Source: an uncultured Methylomonas sp. (GTDB lineage: Bacteria > Pseudomonadota > Gammaproteobacteria > Methylococcales > Methylomonadaceae). From it: DNA of 44,898 bases. The notes under the pieces are model-generated. The model did no database searches. It had not been told where the DNA came from and was given only the letters and a program-made list of their open reading frames with translations. The stretch spans positions 1 through 44,898 of the forward strand of contig CAKZJE010000086.1 of the NCBI GenBank assembly GCA_936941155.1, given 5' to 3'. Shown in pieces: positions 17,153 to 27,329 of the stretch. The first letter of the stretch is position 1; every line of letters begins with the position of its first letter. A program made the translations under genes and the position numbers.

Positions 17153-19911
17153 GACGCTAAAAGCGGCTCAAGCAAATCAAGAATTTGTTCAAACTGAAAT
17201 TTGCGCACTTTTTGCGTCAAACTTTGAGCTAAAAATTTTTCAGTTGCAGGAATTTCTTGTATTAATAGTAAAACGTTTTCGCTATCGGCTTCTAAAGCAG
17301 TTTCGGATAATTTTTGCAGCCATTCTGCTGACATCACTTGAAAATGTTGGCTTGATAATACAGGTTCAGATGAATTGAGACTATCAGCGGTGATATTTTC
17401 ATAAATAAATTGCACGCCCAAATGTTTCGTCAACATTTCAAAAATAATAGATTCTCTAAACGGTTTACGGACAAAATCATCACAGCCTGCGGAAAGCACA
17501 ATGGCTTTTTCTTCTTCTAAAACGCTTGCTGTTAATGCCACAACTGCTGTCGCATTGCCTTTAATATGCGATTTAATATAGCGGGTTGCCTCATATCCAT
17601 CCATCACCGGCATTCGCATATCCATCCAAATCAAATGCGGCTGCCATTCTTCCCAAATCGCAATCGCCTCTTTTCCATTAAAAGCTTCTTTTGTCTCAAA
17701 CCCTAATGGACTTAATAATTTACTGATTAATTGGCAATTAATAACTTTATCATCAACAATTAATATTTTATAAATAGGTTGATTCGCGGCTAAAGCCAAA
17801 ACCTGCTTTTGGTTAAAATTCTGTTGCTTAATCGCATCGCCTAGTTCTACTGAAATGGAAAAACTAAAGCTTGTGCCTTTTTCCAATTCGCTGGTTACGT
17901 TAATATCGCCCCCCATTAAGCGTATAAATTGTTGACTGATGACTAAGCCTAAGCCTGTGCCTTCTTGCGCATCACGTCCTGAATGGGTTTGATTAAAAGC
18001 CTCAAATAAGGTTTTTAATTCTTCTTTAGAGATACCTACGCCAGTATCTTGAATCATAAAACTCAAAGTGTATTGATGAGAGGATTCTTCATAAGCCTGC
18101 ACATGCAATAGCACTGTGCCTTGCTGTGTAAATTTAATCGCATTACTTAATAAATTGAGTAAAACTTGACGTAATTTCAGCCCATCAACATAAATATAAC
18201 GTGGCAAATTATCAGTTTTATCAAACACTAACTCCAATCCTTTAGCAGCAGCGCGTAAGTGCAACATATCTTCTAAATCATTGAGCAATTGATGTAAATC
18301 AACATCTTGAATATTTAAGGTGGTTTTCCCCGCTTCAATTTTAGAAAAGTCCAGCACGTTATTAATTAAAGTTAATAAATAATCCCCACTGCGATGAATA
18401 ATCCCTGCATTTTCATATTGCTCTTTTGGTAGGTTTTTGGTGCGCAACATAATTTGTGAAAAACCGATAATGGCATTGAGTGGCGAGCGTAATTCATGGC
18501 TCATATTGGCAATAAAAGAGCTTTTAGCTTTATTGGCAACTTCCGCTTTATCTTTGGCAATTTCTAATTCAATAGTGCGTTGTTTAACTTGCTTTTCTAA
18601 TAAAATATTTTGCTCTGTAATTAAACGAGTATTATCTTCTAATGCTTTTTCACGTTCTTTTTTTATAATATTAATTTTATCGAGTAAAGCGAGGGATAAA
18701 AACGAAGTAAAAATAATTAACGCTAAAAAACTATAAGAACTGCTTATTTCGGCAATATCCACTTTTTGTGGAAAAAAATTAAGTCGTGCCATAATATTAA
18801 TAATATTATAGACAGAGAAAATTAAAATCCCTAATACATAATAACGCGCCGAGCGATAACCTTGGTATAAAATGGATACGCCTAAAACAAGCAAAGTCAG
18901 AAAAATAGCTGCCATTGTTAAGGTCATAATTCCTGTTAAAGCAGCGTAATCTTTGAAGGTAAATACCACAACAATCGAAAAACATAATATAAATGCTTCA
19001 CTAATCGCTATTGTATGCAGTAATGGTGCGTGTTGTTTTGACTTTAAGAATTGGGTACTAAATAAAATAAGAAAAACAAAACCTAACGATACAAATAGTA
19101 CAACAGCATAGCGGTTGAAATCGGGATAATTAGTCCAAAGATATTGCGGGGCAACGCCATTAAATGACGCATGATATAAAGTAAAGCAAAAATTAAAAAA
19201 AATATTGTATAAATAACTACTTTCTTTAAAAGAAATCCATAAAAATAAGTTATACAGCATGGTTAATAGTAAATAACCATAGAAAAACCCGAACATTAAT
19301 TGACTGTGCCAAGTTCTTTGCATCATTTCACTGAGTGAGTTAATGGCAAAGCTAATTTGCATAATAGCGTTTGATTGCAAACGCAAATAAAAAACTTTGT
19401 TTTCACCGTTGGCAATAGGCAGGTTAAAAATAAAGCTAGAATAAGGCAATTGGCGAGTTGAAAATGCTTGCAGCGTACCTGTTTTATGACAAGTAAATTC
19501 TGTATTCGCACTATTGGGACTACAAAAATCGATATAATTAATATTGGAGAGTTTTAAATTAAGATACCATTGTGAAATATTCGGAGATCGCTGGGCTACT
19601 TGAAATCGTACCCAATAAGCTGAGCGAGTATAGCTATAATTTGCTAATTCCGTTTCGATAACTTTAAAATTGTGAGCCATCGCTGGATGGCTCACCTCTT
19701 TTATGGTTAATTGAGAGCTTTTATCTTCTAATATATCAAACTTTACGCGATAATTTTCTTGATTATCTGTTAAATTCAGCGATGCAATTGCATAGCCACA
19801 AACAGGATGTAATAACCAGAATAATAAAAATAAGGTTAAAATTTTTCCCATTATTTTGTTATTAAATACAGATGTTTTTTTCACATTCGTTAGTTTTATA
19901 GATGGAATCAT
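17149..19911 (-). CDS. Hybrid histidine kinase with 7TMR-DISM sensor and REC
   Basis: The ORF has 920 residues. ATG at 19911 directly abuts the TAA of the upstream kinase, but the signal peptide MGKILTLFLLFWLLHPVCGYA starts at residue 21 (ATG 19851), so the shorter form is possible. A 7TMR-DISMED2-like domain spans about 45-195, seven TM helices about 200-410, then a coiled coil. HisKA has H472 ([10 protein letters not shown]), the ATPase has N590 and GTGLGL, and REC has D764 and K816. The conserved 60-residue helical tail takes the place of Hpt. In REC the usual INRQL is INCQL. The 3' end (17173-17330) is identical to 12347-12504. It is probably co-transcribed with the kinase at 19912. Confidence 0.92.
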   Translation of the reverse strand: MIPSIKLTNVKKTSVFNNKIMGKILTLFLLFWLLHPVCGYAIASLNLTDNQENYRVKFDILEDKSSQLTIKEVSHPAMAHNFKVIETELANYSYTRSAYWVRFQVAQRSPNISQWYLNLKLSNINYIDFCSPNSANTEFTCHKTGTLQAFSTRQLPYSSFIFNLPIANGENKVFYLRLQSNAIMQISFAINSLSEMMQRTWHSQLMFGFFYGYLLLTMLYNLFLWISFKESSYLYNIFFNFCFTLYHASFNGVAPQYLWTNYPDFNRYAVVLFVSLGFVFLILFSTQFLKSKQHAPLLHTIAISEAFILCFSIVVVFTFKDYAALTGIMTLTMAAIFLTLLVLGVSILYQGYRSARYYVLGILIFSVYNIINIMARLNFFPQKVDIAEISSSYSFLALIIFTSFLSLALLDKINIIKKEREKALEDNTRLITEQNILLEKQVKQRTIELEIAKDKAEVANKAKSSFIANMSHELRSPLNAIIGFSQIMLRTKNLPKEQYENAGIIHRSGDYLLTLINNVLDFSKIEAGKTTLNIQDVDLHQLLNDLEDMLHLRAAAKGLELVFDKTDNLPRYIYVDGLKLRQVLLNLLSNAIKFTQQGTVLLHVQAYEESSHQYTLSFMIQDTGVGISKEELKTLFEAFNQTHSGRDAQEGTGLGLVISQQFIRLMGGDINVTSELEKGTSFSFSISVELGDAIKQQNFNQKQVLALAANQPIYKILIVDDKVINCQLISKLLSPLGFETKEAFNGKEAIAIWEEWQPHLIWMDMRMPVMDGYEATRYIKSHIKGNATAVVALTASVLEEEKAIVLSAGCDDFVRKPFRESIIFEMLTKHLGVQFIYENITADSLNSSEPVLSSQHFQVMSAEWLQKLSETALEADSENVLLLIQEIPATEKFLAQSLTQKVRKFQFEQILDLLEPLLAS

Positions 19912-22614
19912 TTATGACAGAAGTGGTTCAATTAAATCCAGAATCTTTTCAAATTGAAAATGCCGCGCCAATTTAGTTAAATTCTTCGCTAAAAACTCTT
20001 CCGTTTCAGGAATTTCTTTTATTAATAATAAAACTTGCTCACTATCGGCTTCTAAAGCGGTTTCTGATAATTTTTGCAGCCATGCCTGCGACATCACTTG
20101 AAAATGTTGGCTAGATAACGCAGGTTCAGATGAATTGAGGATATCAGTAGTAATGCTTTCATAAATAAATTGTATTCCCAAATGCTTGGTTAAGCTTTCA
20201 AATATCACTGATTCTTTAAATGGTTTACGAATAAAATCATCGCAACCTGCTGAAAGTACAATTGCTTTTTCTTCTTCTAATACACTGGCAGTCAATGCCA
20301 CAACCGCTGTTGCATTGCCTTTAATATGCGATTTAATATAGCGGGTTGCCTCATATCCATCCATCACTGGCATTCGCATATCCATCCAAATTAAATGCGG
20401 TTGCCATTCTTCCCAAATCGCAATCGCCTCTTGTCCATTGCTCGCTTCTTTTAATTCAAAACCTAATGGACTTAATAATTTCACCATTAATTGCCGATTA
20501 ATCGCTTTATCATCAACTACCAATAATTTATACACCATTTGATTGGCTGCAAGTCCAATCACATATCGGTCTCTATTCTGGTTGTGATGATTATTTTCTT
20601 TACCTAATTCAGTTTGAATTTCAAATTGAAAGGTCGTTCCCTTGCCTAGCTCACTTGATACTTGAATATCACCGCCCATTAATTGCACAAATTGCCGACT
20701 AATCACCAAGCCCAATCCCGTGCCCTCTTGAGATTCGCGCCCTGAGCTGGTTTGCGAAAAAGCTTCAAATAAATGAGTTAATTCATTCTCTGCAATCCCT
20801 ACGCCTGTATCAGAAATTGTAAAGCTTAATTGATATTGCGCATGTTCTAGCTCTATTCCATTGATTCTGAGTATCACCTCGCCGTGTTCAGTAAATTTAA
20901 TTGAATTGCCTAATAAATTTAACAATACTTGCCTTAGTTTTACGCCATCTGTGTGAATATAGTGCGGTAAAGAATCTCCGCGAATAAAAATAAGTTCTAA
21001 ACCTTTATTGCTGGCTCGCAAATGCAATATATCTTCTAAATCACTTAATAATTGATAAAAATCAAAATCGATTAAATTAAGCGTTGTTTTTCCGGCTTCT
21101 ATTTTAGAAAAATCCAATACGTTATTAATTAAGTTTAATAAATAATCGCCACTTCGATGAATGATTCCTGCATTTTCATAATGATCAGTTGGCAGATTTT
21201 TAGTGCGCAACATAATTTGCGAGAAACCAATAATAGCATTTAAAGGTGAGCGTAATTCATGGCTCATATTGGCAATAAAACTGCTTTTTGCCTTATTAGC
21301 GACTTCTGCTTTTTCTTTAGCAATTTCTAATTCATGAGTGCGCTGTTTAACTTGTGTTTCTAAACTAATATTTTGTTCATTAATTAAATTAGCATTATCT
21401 TCTAAAGCTTTTTCACGTTCTTTTTTGATGATATTTATTTTATCCAATAAAGCTAACGATAAAAATGTCGTCAGAACAATTAGCCCAATGCCACTGTATG
21501 TATTGCTAACTTGTATAATAGCGACATTAAATTTGTCAGGTAAAATATTATATCGTGAGGTTATTATAATAATATTATGAATCGAAAAAAGTGAAAATCC
21601 TAAAACAAAATAACGTGCAGAGCGATTTCCTTTATATAAAGTAAAAATTCCTAATATCAGCAATGTGATAAAAACGATAACTGCCATTGAAGTAACTATT
21701 TTCATTACAACGATATAAGAGGTAACGAAAAAAAATAGTAATACACTGGTTAAAAATATAATTTCACATATTGCTAATTTATGTAAAAGCGGTGAATTTT
21801 CCTTAGACTTTAAAAAACTCATGCTAAATAAAATAATTGAGATTATGCCTAGATTAGAAAAAACGGGGACTGCATAATGATTGATTTCTGGAGAATCTGG
21901 CCATAGATATTGTGGAGTAAATCCACTAAAAGCTGATTGAAATGAAACGAAGAAAAAATTGAATGCAATATTGTACAAATAACTCACTTCTCTAAATGAT
22001 ACCCAGAGAAATAAATTATACATCATCATTAATAGTAAATAGCCATAAAAAAAACCAACAATGATTTGGTTTTTCCAAGTCTGACGCATAAGTTCGCTTA
22101 ATGAATTAACGGTAAAACTTATTTGCATCATTCCTTCATTCTGAAAGCGCATATAAAAAGTTTTTGTTTTATTTTTTGTAAGCGGCAGTTTAAAAATAAA
22201 ATAAGTATAAGGCACATCGCGCGTGGAAAAAGCTTGATAAGTTCCGGTTTTTTTACAATTAAAACCTGTATTTTTTATATTCGGACTACAAAAATCAATA
22301 TTTTGCATATTCGGGAAATTAAAATTTAAATGCCATAACCGATTTTGTGTTTCTTGATTTGATATTGTAAATTTTACCCAGTAAGCGGAGTGAGTGTAAC
22401 CATAGCTAATATTGGTGGGGGCGATAGTTTTAAATTGTTGTGCTCTATTGGATTGGATTACATCTTCTATCGTTAAATTTGTTGTTTTGTCTTCTAATAC
22501 ATCAAACTTTACTGAATAGCTTTGCTGATTATCTGTTAAAACCAGTGGCTCGGCTGCATAAGTTGCAATAGGGAATAGGCAACATAACAAAAATAACGTT
22601 AGGATTCTGCTCAT
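19912..22614 (-). CDS. Hybrid histidine kinase with 7TMR-DISM sensor and REC
   Basis: The 900-residue protein starts with the signal peptide [20 protein letters not shown]. The extracellular 7TMR-DISMED2-like domain spans about 22-170, the seven-helix DISM region about 182-390, and a coiled coil reaches 440. HisKA has H452, the ATPase has N570, REC has D745 and K797, and the 60-residue helical tail follows. It is closest to its downstream neighbour at 17149 (tandem duplication, with zero spacing between the stop TAA and the next ATG). Both share the coiled-coil junction [16 protein letters not shown]. It is divergent from the diguanylate cyclase at 22794 across 179 bp. It has no DNA-binding output, so signalling should go through REC transfer or a partner protein. 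Confidence 0.93.
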   Translation of the reverse strand: MSRILTLFLLCCLFPIATYAAEPLVLTDNQQSYSVKFDVLEDKTTNLTIEDVIQSNRAQQFKTIAPTNISYGYTHSAYWVKFTISNQETQNRLWHLNFNFPNMQNIDFCSPNIKNTGFNCKKTGTYQAFSTRDVPYTYFIFKLPLTKNKTKTFYMRFQNEGMMQISFTVNSLSELMRQTWKNQIIVGFFYGYLLLMMMYNLFLWVSFREVSYLYNIAFNFFFVSFQSAFSGFTPQYLWPDSPEINHYAVPVFSNLGIISIILFSMSFLKSKENSPLLHKLAICEIIFLTSVLLFFFVTSYIVVMKIVTSMAVIVFITLLILGIFTLYKGNRSARYFVLGFSLFSIHNIIIITSRYNILPDKFNVAIIQVSNTYSGIGLIVLTTFLSLALLDKINIIKKEREKALEDNANLINEQNISLETQVKQRTHELEIAKEKAEVANKAKSSFIANMSHELRSPLNAIIGFSQIMLRTKNLPTDHYENAGIIHRSGDYLLNLINNVLDFSKIEAGKTTLNLIDFDFYQLLSDLEDILHLRASNKGLELIFIRGDSLPHYIHTDGVKLRQVLLNLLGNSIKFTEHGEVILRINGIELEHAQYQLSFTISDTGVGIAENELTHLFEAFSQTSSGRESQEGTGLGLVISRQFVQLMGGDIQVSSELGKGTTFQFEIQTELGKENNHHNQNRDRYVIGLAANQMVYKLLVVDDKAINRQLMVKLLSPLGFELKEASNGQEAIAIWEEWQPHLIWMDMRMPVMDGYEATRYIKSHIKGNATAVVALTASVLEEEKAIVLSAGCDDFIRKPFKESVIFESLTKHLGIQFIYESITTDILNSSEPALSSQHFQVMSQAWLQKLSETALEADSEQVLLLIKEIPETEEFLAKNLTKLARHFQFEKILDLIEPLLS

Positions 22615-22793
22615 TTTCTATCTATACAAGTGAAGATTAAGTATTGCTTATATTTTAACTGAGTGACCTTGATAAACTCAGGTAAAATAGGCGCGGTTGT
22701 GCTAAGCACCTTAGAATTATAAAAAATCGGGCTTTAGCTAAAATATTGTGAGTCAAAGCCCAAGCCTTGTTGCTACAAAAAAGACTGGAGTTT

Positions 22794-23948
22794 ATGTTGC
22801 TTGATTTTAGAACCCTGTCCTTGATGGTTGTGATTTCTTCTGTCTTATATGCTGTCACCATTGCTTTTTTCGCATTACAGGCCAATCAATATCAAGGGAT
22901 TAAAGCTTACATGTGGGGAGCAATTTGTGCCGCGATTGGATTTTTAGCAGGTGCAATCTACTCGGCTATGCCAGAGCTTGTGTTTCTGCGTTTTGTTGCG
23001 ACTGAGTTTTTAATTATAGCTCCTTACCTTTATTGCATTGGGATTGCGAATTTTTTAGATTTCAAACCCCATTATCTGCTGTTGTCAGGAATTTTATTCA
23101 GTGCTTTTGTATCTATAAGCTATTTTGGGTTATTCAAAACCACAGTTGTTTTTGGTAATGCCGTTACACCTGTTTATGGAATTATTTTCTACAGTATAGC
23201 TTGCTATTATTTGTGGCAACGCCGCGAGGAAAACTTTTCTCGATCTATTTTTTTTATGCTGGCGAATTTGATTTTCATCATCATGGTTTTCATCTTACGT
23301 TGTTATGTTGTCATCGCGCTTGAGGTGAAATCTTCCTTTACCAATCATCCTTTAAATAATGGCTTTTTATTGGTGGTTTTTATCAGCGGCTATTTACGCA
23401 ATGTTGGTTTTATTGTGATGGTTAGCCATCGTTTGTATGAAGATTTACGCGCCGCAGCTTTTCAAGATTTTTTAACAAAACTGTATAACCGCCGTGCAAC
23501 GCAACAGTATTTAGAGCAGCAATTTAACTTATTTAAGCGTCACCGTTTTCCTTGTTCGTTGATTTTATTGGACATTGATCATTTTAAAGCGGTTAATGAT
23601 AATTATGGTCACGAAATTGGCGACCAAGTTTTACAAACCATAGCCAGCACTTTAAAAGCACAATTGCGCAAAACCGATATTTTAGGGCGTTGGGGCGGTG
23701 AGGAGTTTTTAGTTTTGTTGCCTAATACCCGCATAAAACACGCTTGTGAGGTTGCTGAAAAACTCAGAGAAAAAATTCAGACCCAGCCGATTAATGAACT
23801 TTTTTGCACAATCAGTTCAGGTGTCAAAATGCTAGATGAAGATGATCTGAGTGCTGATATGGCAGTTAAACGCACGGATGACGCGCTTTATGAAGCTAAA
23901 CACCTTGGGAGAAATCGAGTTGTTATTTATAAAAATTTACCCTCGTAG
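22794..23948 (+). CDS. Membrane diguanylate cyclase (multi-TM sensor plus GGDEF)
   Basis: I place the start at ATG 22794, preceded by GGAG; an upstream TTG at 22767 would add nine residues. The product of 384 residues has about six or seven hydrophobic helices up to about residue 210, then GGDEF from DFLTKLYNRR. The catalytic motif is GGEEF, and the I-site RKTD sits five residues before it, so active synthesis of c-di-GMP with feedback inhibition is expected. The stop TAG overlaps the ribosome site of the following TonB receptor (7 bp gap), so the two are translationally coupled. An inverted repeat GGGCTTT/AAAGCCC (22729-22735, 22755-22761) lies in the leader. Confidence 0.92.
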   Translation: MLLDFRTLSLMVVISSVLYAVTIAFFALQANQYQGIKAYMWGAICAAIGFLAGAIYSAMPELVFLRFVATEFLIIAPYLYCIGIANFLDFKPHYLLLSGILFSAFVSISYFGLFKTTVVFGNAVTPVYGIIFYSIACYYLWQRREENFSRSIFFMLANLIFIIMVFILRCYVVIALEVKSSFTNHPLNNGFLLVVFISGYLRNVGFIVMVSHRLYEDLRAAAFQDFLTKLYNRRATQQYLEQQFNLFKRHRFPCSLILLDIDHFKAVNDNYGHEIGDQVLQTIASTLKAQLRKTDILGRWGGEEFLVLLPNTRIKHACEVAEKLREKIQTQPINELFCTISSGVKMLDEDDLSADMAVKRTDDALYEAKHLGRNRVVIYKNLPS

Positions 23949-23955
23949 GTTATTT

Positions 23956-25998
23956 ATGCGGAACTTATTTAAATGTACGTTGATAAATTGTTGCCTATTT
24001 TCATCTGTGTTGGCAGGCACAGAGGAGATTGAGGTTGAGCTTGAACCGGTTGTGGTGACGGGCAGTAAAACCTATCGCCCCTCTTTTAATACTGAAGCAA
24101 GCAGCAAAAATAAATTAGTCGGAGCAGAATTGATTGAGCGCGGTATCAATGGCGTTGAAGATATTAGTCAGCGCGTGGCAAATTTTCATTTAACCAATGA
24201 AGGAATTGGCTCTTTTTCTCAACATTTTAGTATGCGTGGACTGACTAATACCTCAATTTTTAGCGATCCTGCGGTGGTTTTTTATGTTGATGATGTGCCT
24301 TATGCCAGCTCAAATACAACCATGGGACGGTTATTGCATATCGAAAGTTTAGAAGTTTACCGTAGCTCTCAGCCGGGACGATTTGGCAAAAATGCTTATG
24401 CAGGTGCTGTTGATATAAAAACCCGCCAACCGGATAATAAATTAGCAGGAAATCTAACGTTAGAATTAGGCAGATTTAATTTACATCAAGTCTCCGCCAA
24501 TGTTTCTGGTGCATTGATAGCTGACCAACTTTATTTCACCTTAAGCGGTGAATATCAACAACGTGATGGTTTTTTATACAATAATTACTTAAATAACCGC
24601 CCCGATAGTATGGAAAACTTTACCGGCAAAGCCACGTTAAAATGGACACCTACTCAAGCATGGGATGTGCGCTTAATATTAAACAAAGAAAATTTTGACT
24701 ATGGCGCGACCCGTTTAGCACTTTTGAATTCGCCGGATTTTTTCACCGTGCGTTCAGAAACGATGGAGAGACTGAAAGAACAATCGAATAATCAATCATT
24801 ACGAATTGCCTATAACACGGATAATTATGAAATTTTATCTATCACCAGTCACCGTCATTGGCATATGAATCCGCGGATAGTGGATTTAAATTTAATTCCA
24901 ACCGTGTCTAATCGCATACAAAATTCTGTTAATCAAACCTGGATGCAAGAACTGCGGATGCGTTCTAAAGACAAAAATAGCGATTGGCAATGGCAAGCGG
25001 GATTATTTTATTCCAATCTAAACAAAGGCGGCGTTTCCGATACCGTCTCGCCCGGTTTCCGAGCTATCTTGGAACTAAAAAAATCGACAGCGGATACCTA
25101 TGCGGCTTTTTCCCAAATCTCTTATCAAGGGATAAAAGATACAAAAGCGTATTTTGATTTGCGGGTGGACTATGTAAACGCGAGTGTTGATGCGGCTACC
25201 TCTTATCTTATTGGCAAAAATACGAGAATTTTTGATTTACAACAACAAGATAGCACTTTTTTTGTTAGTCCTAAATTTGGCGTGGATTACACATTTTCTT
25301 CAAATCTGATGCTTTATGCTGCCACTGGTTTAGCCTTTAAACCGGCTGGTTTTGCGGTGGTGAGTACTTTTCCAGAATTAGCGCATTTTAATAAAGAAAG
25401 TAGTTGGCAAAATGAAATCGGTTTAAAAACTAACTGGTTTAATCAACAAGTTAAATTAAATTTGGCAGGTTTTTATTACGATATTGAAAACTATCAAGTG
25501 GAGCGTTTTTTCAGCAATCTTGATTATGGCATGGCAAATGCTGCAAAAGCGCATTCCTACGGGTTTGAAGTTGAATCACAAGCAAAATTAATTGAAAATT
25601 TGTGGCTAGAAACTTCACTAGGTTATACGCATACTCAATTTGACCAGCACATTGATCCGATTACTCATGCGAATTACGCCGGAAAACTTGCGCCGTTTGT
25701 GCCGGATTTCACCAGCACTGTTGCTTTGCAATACAAACACCCAGACGGTTATTTTGCGCGGGCAGAATGGCTGTGGACAGGAAAAACATTTTTTGATGAA
25801 TCTAATACCGCGATTATGTCGCAAAATGCTTATTCCACCGCCAATCTTAGAATAGGTTACGCGCACAAAAACTATAGTATTTATGGTTTTGCGAGCAATA
25901 TTACCGATACGCATTATTACAGCTACAAAGTCGGCGGCACACGCGGCACACCGGGCGAGCCAAAAATGATTGGAGTGCGCTTAGGTATCAATTTTTAA
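23956..25998 (+). CDS. TonB-dependent outer-membrane receptor (copy 2)
   Basis: The start at ATG 23956 gives the signal peptide MRNLFKCTLINCCLFSSVLA and 680 residues. The frame is open further upstream inside the GGDEF gene, but no signal peptide supports that. A TonB-box-like ELEPVVVTGSK lies at about 29-38. The plug has FSMRGLTNTSIF, VVFYVDDVPY and GRFGKNAYAGAVDIKTRQP. The barrel ends in F (LGINF). It is clearly paralogous to the receptor at 15128 over its whole length. The ribosome site (TAGGT) overlaps the stop of the upstream diguanylate cyclase, an unusual tight pairing of a c-di-GMP enzyme with an uptake receptor. The substrate is unknown. Confidence 0.92.
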   Translation: MRNLFKCTLINCCLFSSVLAGTEEIEVELEPVVVTGSKTYRPSFNTEASSKNKLVGAELIERGINGVEDISQRVANFHLTNEGIGSFSQHFSMRGLTNTSIFSDPAVVFYVDDVPYASSNTTMGRLLHIESLEVYRSSQPGRFGKNAYAGAVDIKTRQPDNKLAGNLTLELGRFNLHQVSANVSGALIADQLYFTLSGEYQQRDGFLYNNYLNNRPDSMENFTGKATLKWTPTQAWDVRLILNKENFDYGATRLALLNSPDFFTVRSETMERLKEQSNNQSLRIAYNTDNYEILSITSHRHWHMNPRIVDLNLIPTVSNRIQNSVNQTWMQELRMRSKDKNSDWQWQAGLFYSNLNKGGVSDTVSPGFRAILELKKSTADTYAAFSQISYQGIKDTKAYFDLRVDYVNASVDAATSYLIGKNTRIFDLQQQDSTFFVSPKFGVDYTFSSNLMLYAATGLAFKPAGFAVVSTFPELAHFNKESSWQNEIGLKTNWFNQQVKLNLAGFYYDIENYQVERFFSNLDYGMANAAKAHSYGFEVESQAKLIENLWLETSLGYTHTQFDQHIDPITHANYAGKLAPFVPDFTSTVALQYKHPDGYFARAEWLWTGKTFFDESNTAIMSQNAYSTANLRIGYAHKNYSIYGFASNITDTHYYSYKVGGTRGTPGEPKMIGVRLGINF

Positions 25999-26051
25999 AT
26001 AGACTTTGTAAAATTATTTTAATATATCAACGAGTTATATATTAAAAAACA

Positions 26052-26077
26052 GGAGTGCAAAACAGGTTTTGCACTCC
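26052..26077. repeat. Palindromic GGAGTGCAAAAC repeat after the receptor gene
   Basis: GGAGTGCAAAAC (26052-26063) and GTTTTGCACTCC (26066-26077) are perfect inverted arms with a two-base centre. It lies 53 bp after the receptor stop. A hairpin would form, but no U tract follows, so it is either a weak terminator or a dispersed repeat. Confidence 0.6.
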
Positions 26078-26162
26078 AGCAGATAATAAAACTGCTCACT
26101 TGCCGTTGCCGTTTAAAACGAATCCTACGTCATAAAACCTAAAACTTAAAAAAACGCGCTTT

Positions 26163-27329
26163 ATGATTTCTTTGGATCTTCCGACAGTTTTTATTATCTG
26201 TGCCAGTTTTATATTTCTTTACGGCATCGGCATGACGGCTTTTGCCTGTAAAGTTTCACCTTCTTTTAAAAGCATTTACTTATTTGCCGCGATTAACTTT
26301 CTGATTGCCATCGGCGTTTCATTAGCGTTTTTAAGAAACCATATCAGTGTTTTTTGGTCGATTATTGTCAGCCAAAGCTTATTAACGCTGGCTTCTACGT
26401 TGATTTATCAAGCGCATTTGCAATTTATTGAGCACGAAAAAAAATCACAGTTTTTATCTGCCATTTTATTAATCAGCGTGATTAGTTTAATCGTTTTATT
26501 TACCTATCATTTTCCCAATAGCCAGCATCGGATTCTTTCAATCAATAGCTTCCATTTTTTGCAATTTTCACTCACCGCATGGGCAACGTGGCGATGGCAA
26601 CGGCAACAAGGTCATTCTATTTATACTCCGTTGATTGTTATTTCTACTGCACTCGCCCTCACAATTGCATACCGAATTATCAATATTGCAACAAGTCCGT
26701 ACATTCCGCCCTACGCACTGCAAGGTACTTTTTCCCATTCGTTGCAAACCATTATTTTGATGCTGTATGTTGCCACTTTGGATTTTTCCATTGTGTTAAT
26801 TGCCACAGGTCACTTGGTTAAAAAAGTAGAGCAACTTGCCGATATAGATATTCTGACCACGCTTTATAATCGGCGCGGCTTAGATCATGCGTTGGAAAAA
26901 GACGATATTAGAACAAAGCCGTTGTGCGTGATTATGTGTGATATTGATCATTTTAAATTGGTCAATGACCGCTATGGACATGCGGTGGGGGATATTGTGA
27001 TACAAAAATTTGCGCATATCATTGAAGAATCTACAAGAAAAACAGATATTTGTGTGCGCTGGGGCGGGGAGGAGTTTTTAATTATTTTGCCAGTCAGCAA
27101 TCCAGAAGATGCGTTTTTGGTTGCTGAAAAAATTAGAACGCGCTGCGAAAAACAACTTTTTCCACAGCAACCGAAATTGTGTTTTACCAGTAGTTTTGGG
27201 ATTAGTTGCAAGACAGTTTCGCAGAATTTTGACACGATTGTGAATAATGCCGATAAAGCCCTGTATCGCGCTAAAACACAGGGCAGAAATCAGGTGTGTG
27301 TTTTTAATGAGGCGGCTGATAATGGTTAA
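26163..27329 (+). CDS. Membrane diguanylate cyclase (multi-TM plus GGDEF)
   Basis: The 388-residue protein has about seven hydrophobic helices in residues 8-220 and GGDEF from DILTTLYNRRG. The motif is GGEEF (RWGGEEFLIILP), with I-site RKTD five residues earlier, so catalysis and product inhibition are expected. The overall plan resembles the cyclase at 22794, although the sensor halves have diverged. The last 26 bp overlap the end of the convergent soxD-like gene (27304-27329), and no terminator lies between them. The ribosome site is weak. Confidence 0.92.
   Translation: MISLDLPTVFIICASFIFLYGIGMTAFACKVSPSFKSIYLFAAINFLIAIGVSLAFLRNHISVFWSIIVSQSLLTLASTLIYQAHLQFIEHEKKSQFLSAILLISVISLIVLFTYHFPNSQHRILSINSFHFLQFSLTAWATWRWQRQQGHSIYTPLIVISTALALTIAYRIINIATSPYIPPYALQGTFSHSLQTIILMLYVATLDFSIVLIATGHLVKKVEQLADIDILTTLYNRRGLDHALEKDDIRTKPLCVIMCDIDHFKLVNDRYGHAVGDIVIQKFAHIIEESTRKTDICVRWGGEEFLIILPVSNPEDAFLVAEKIRTRCEKQLFPQQPKLCFTSSFGISCKTVSQNFDTIVNNADKALYRAKTQGRNQVCVFNEAADNG

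Noticed and set aside
22615-22793. Possible c-di-GMP riboswitch before the diguanylate cyclase
   Set aside because: A GGGCTTT/AAAGCCC hairpin exists, but no GEMM-like conserved core could be recognised.
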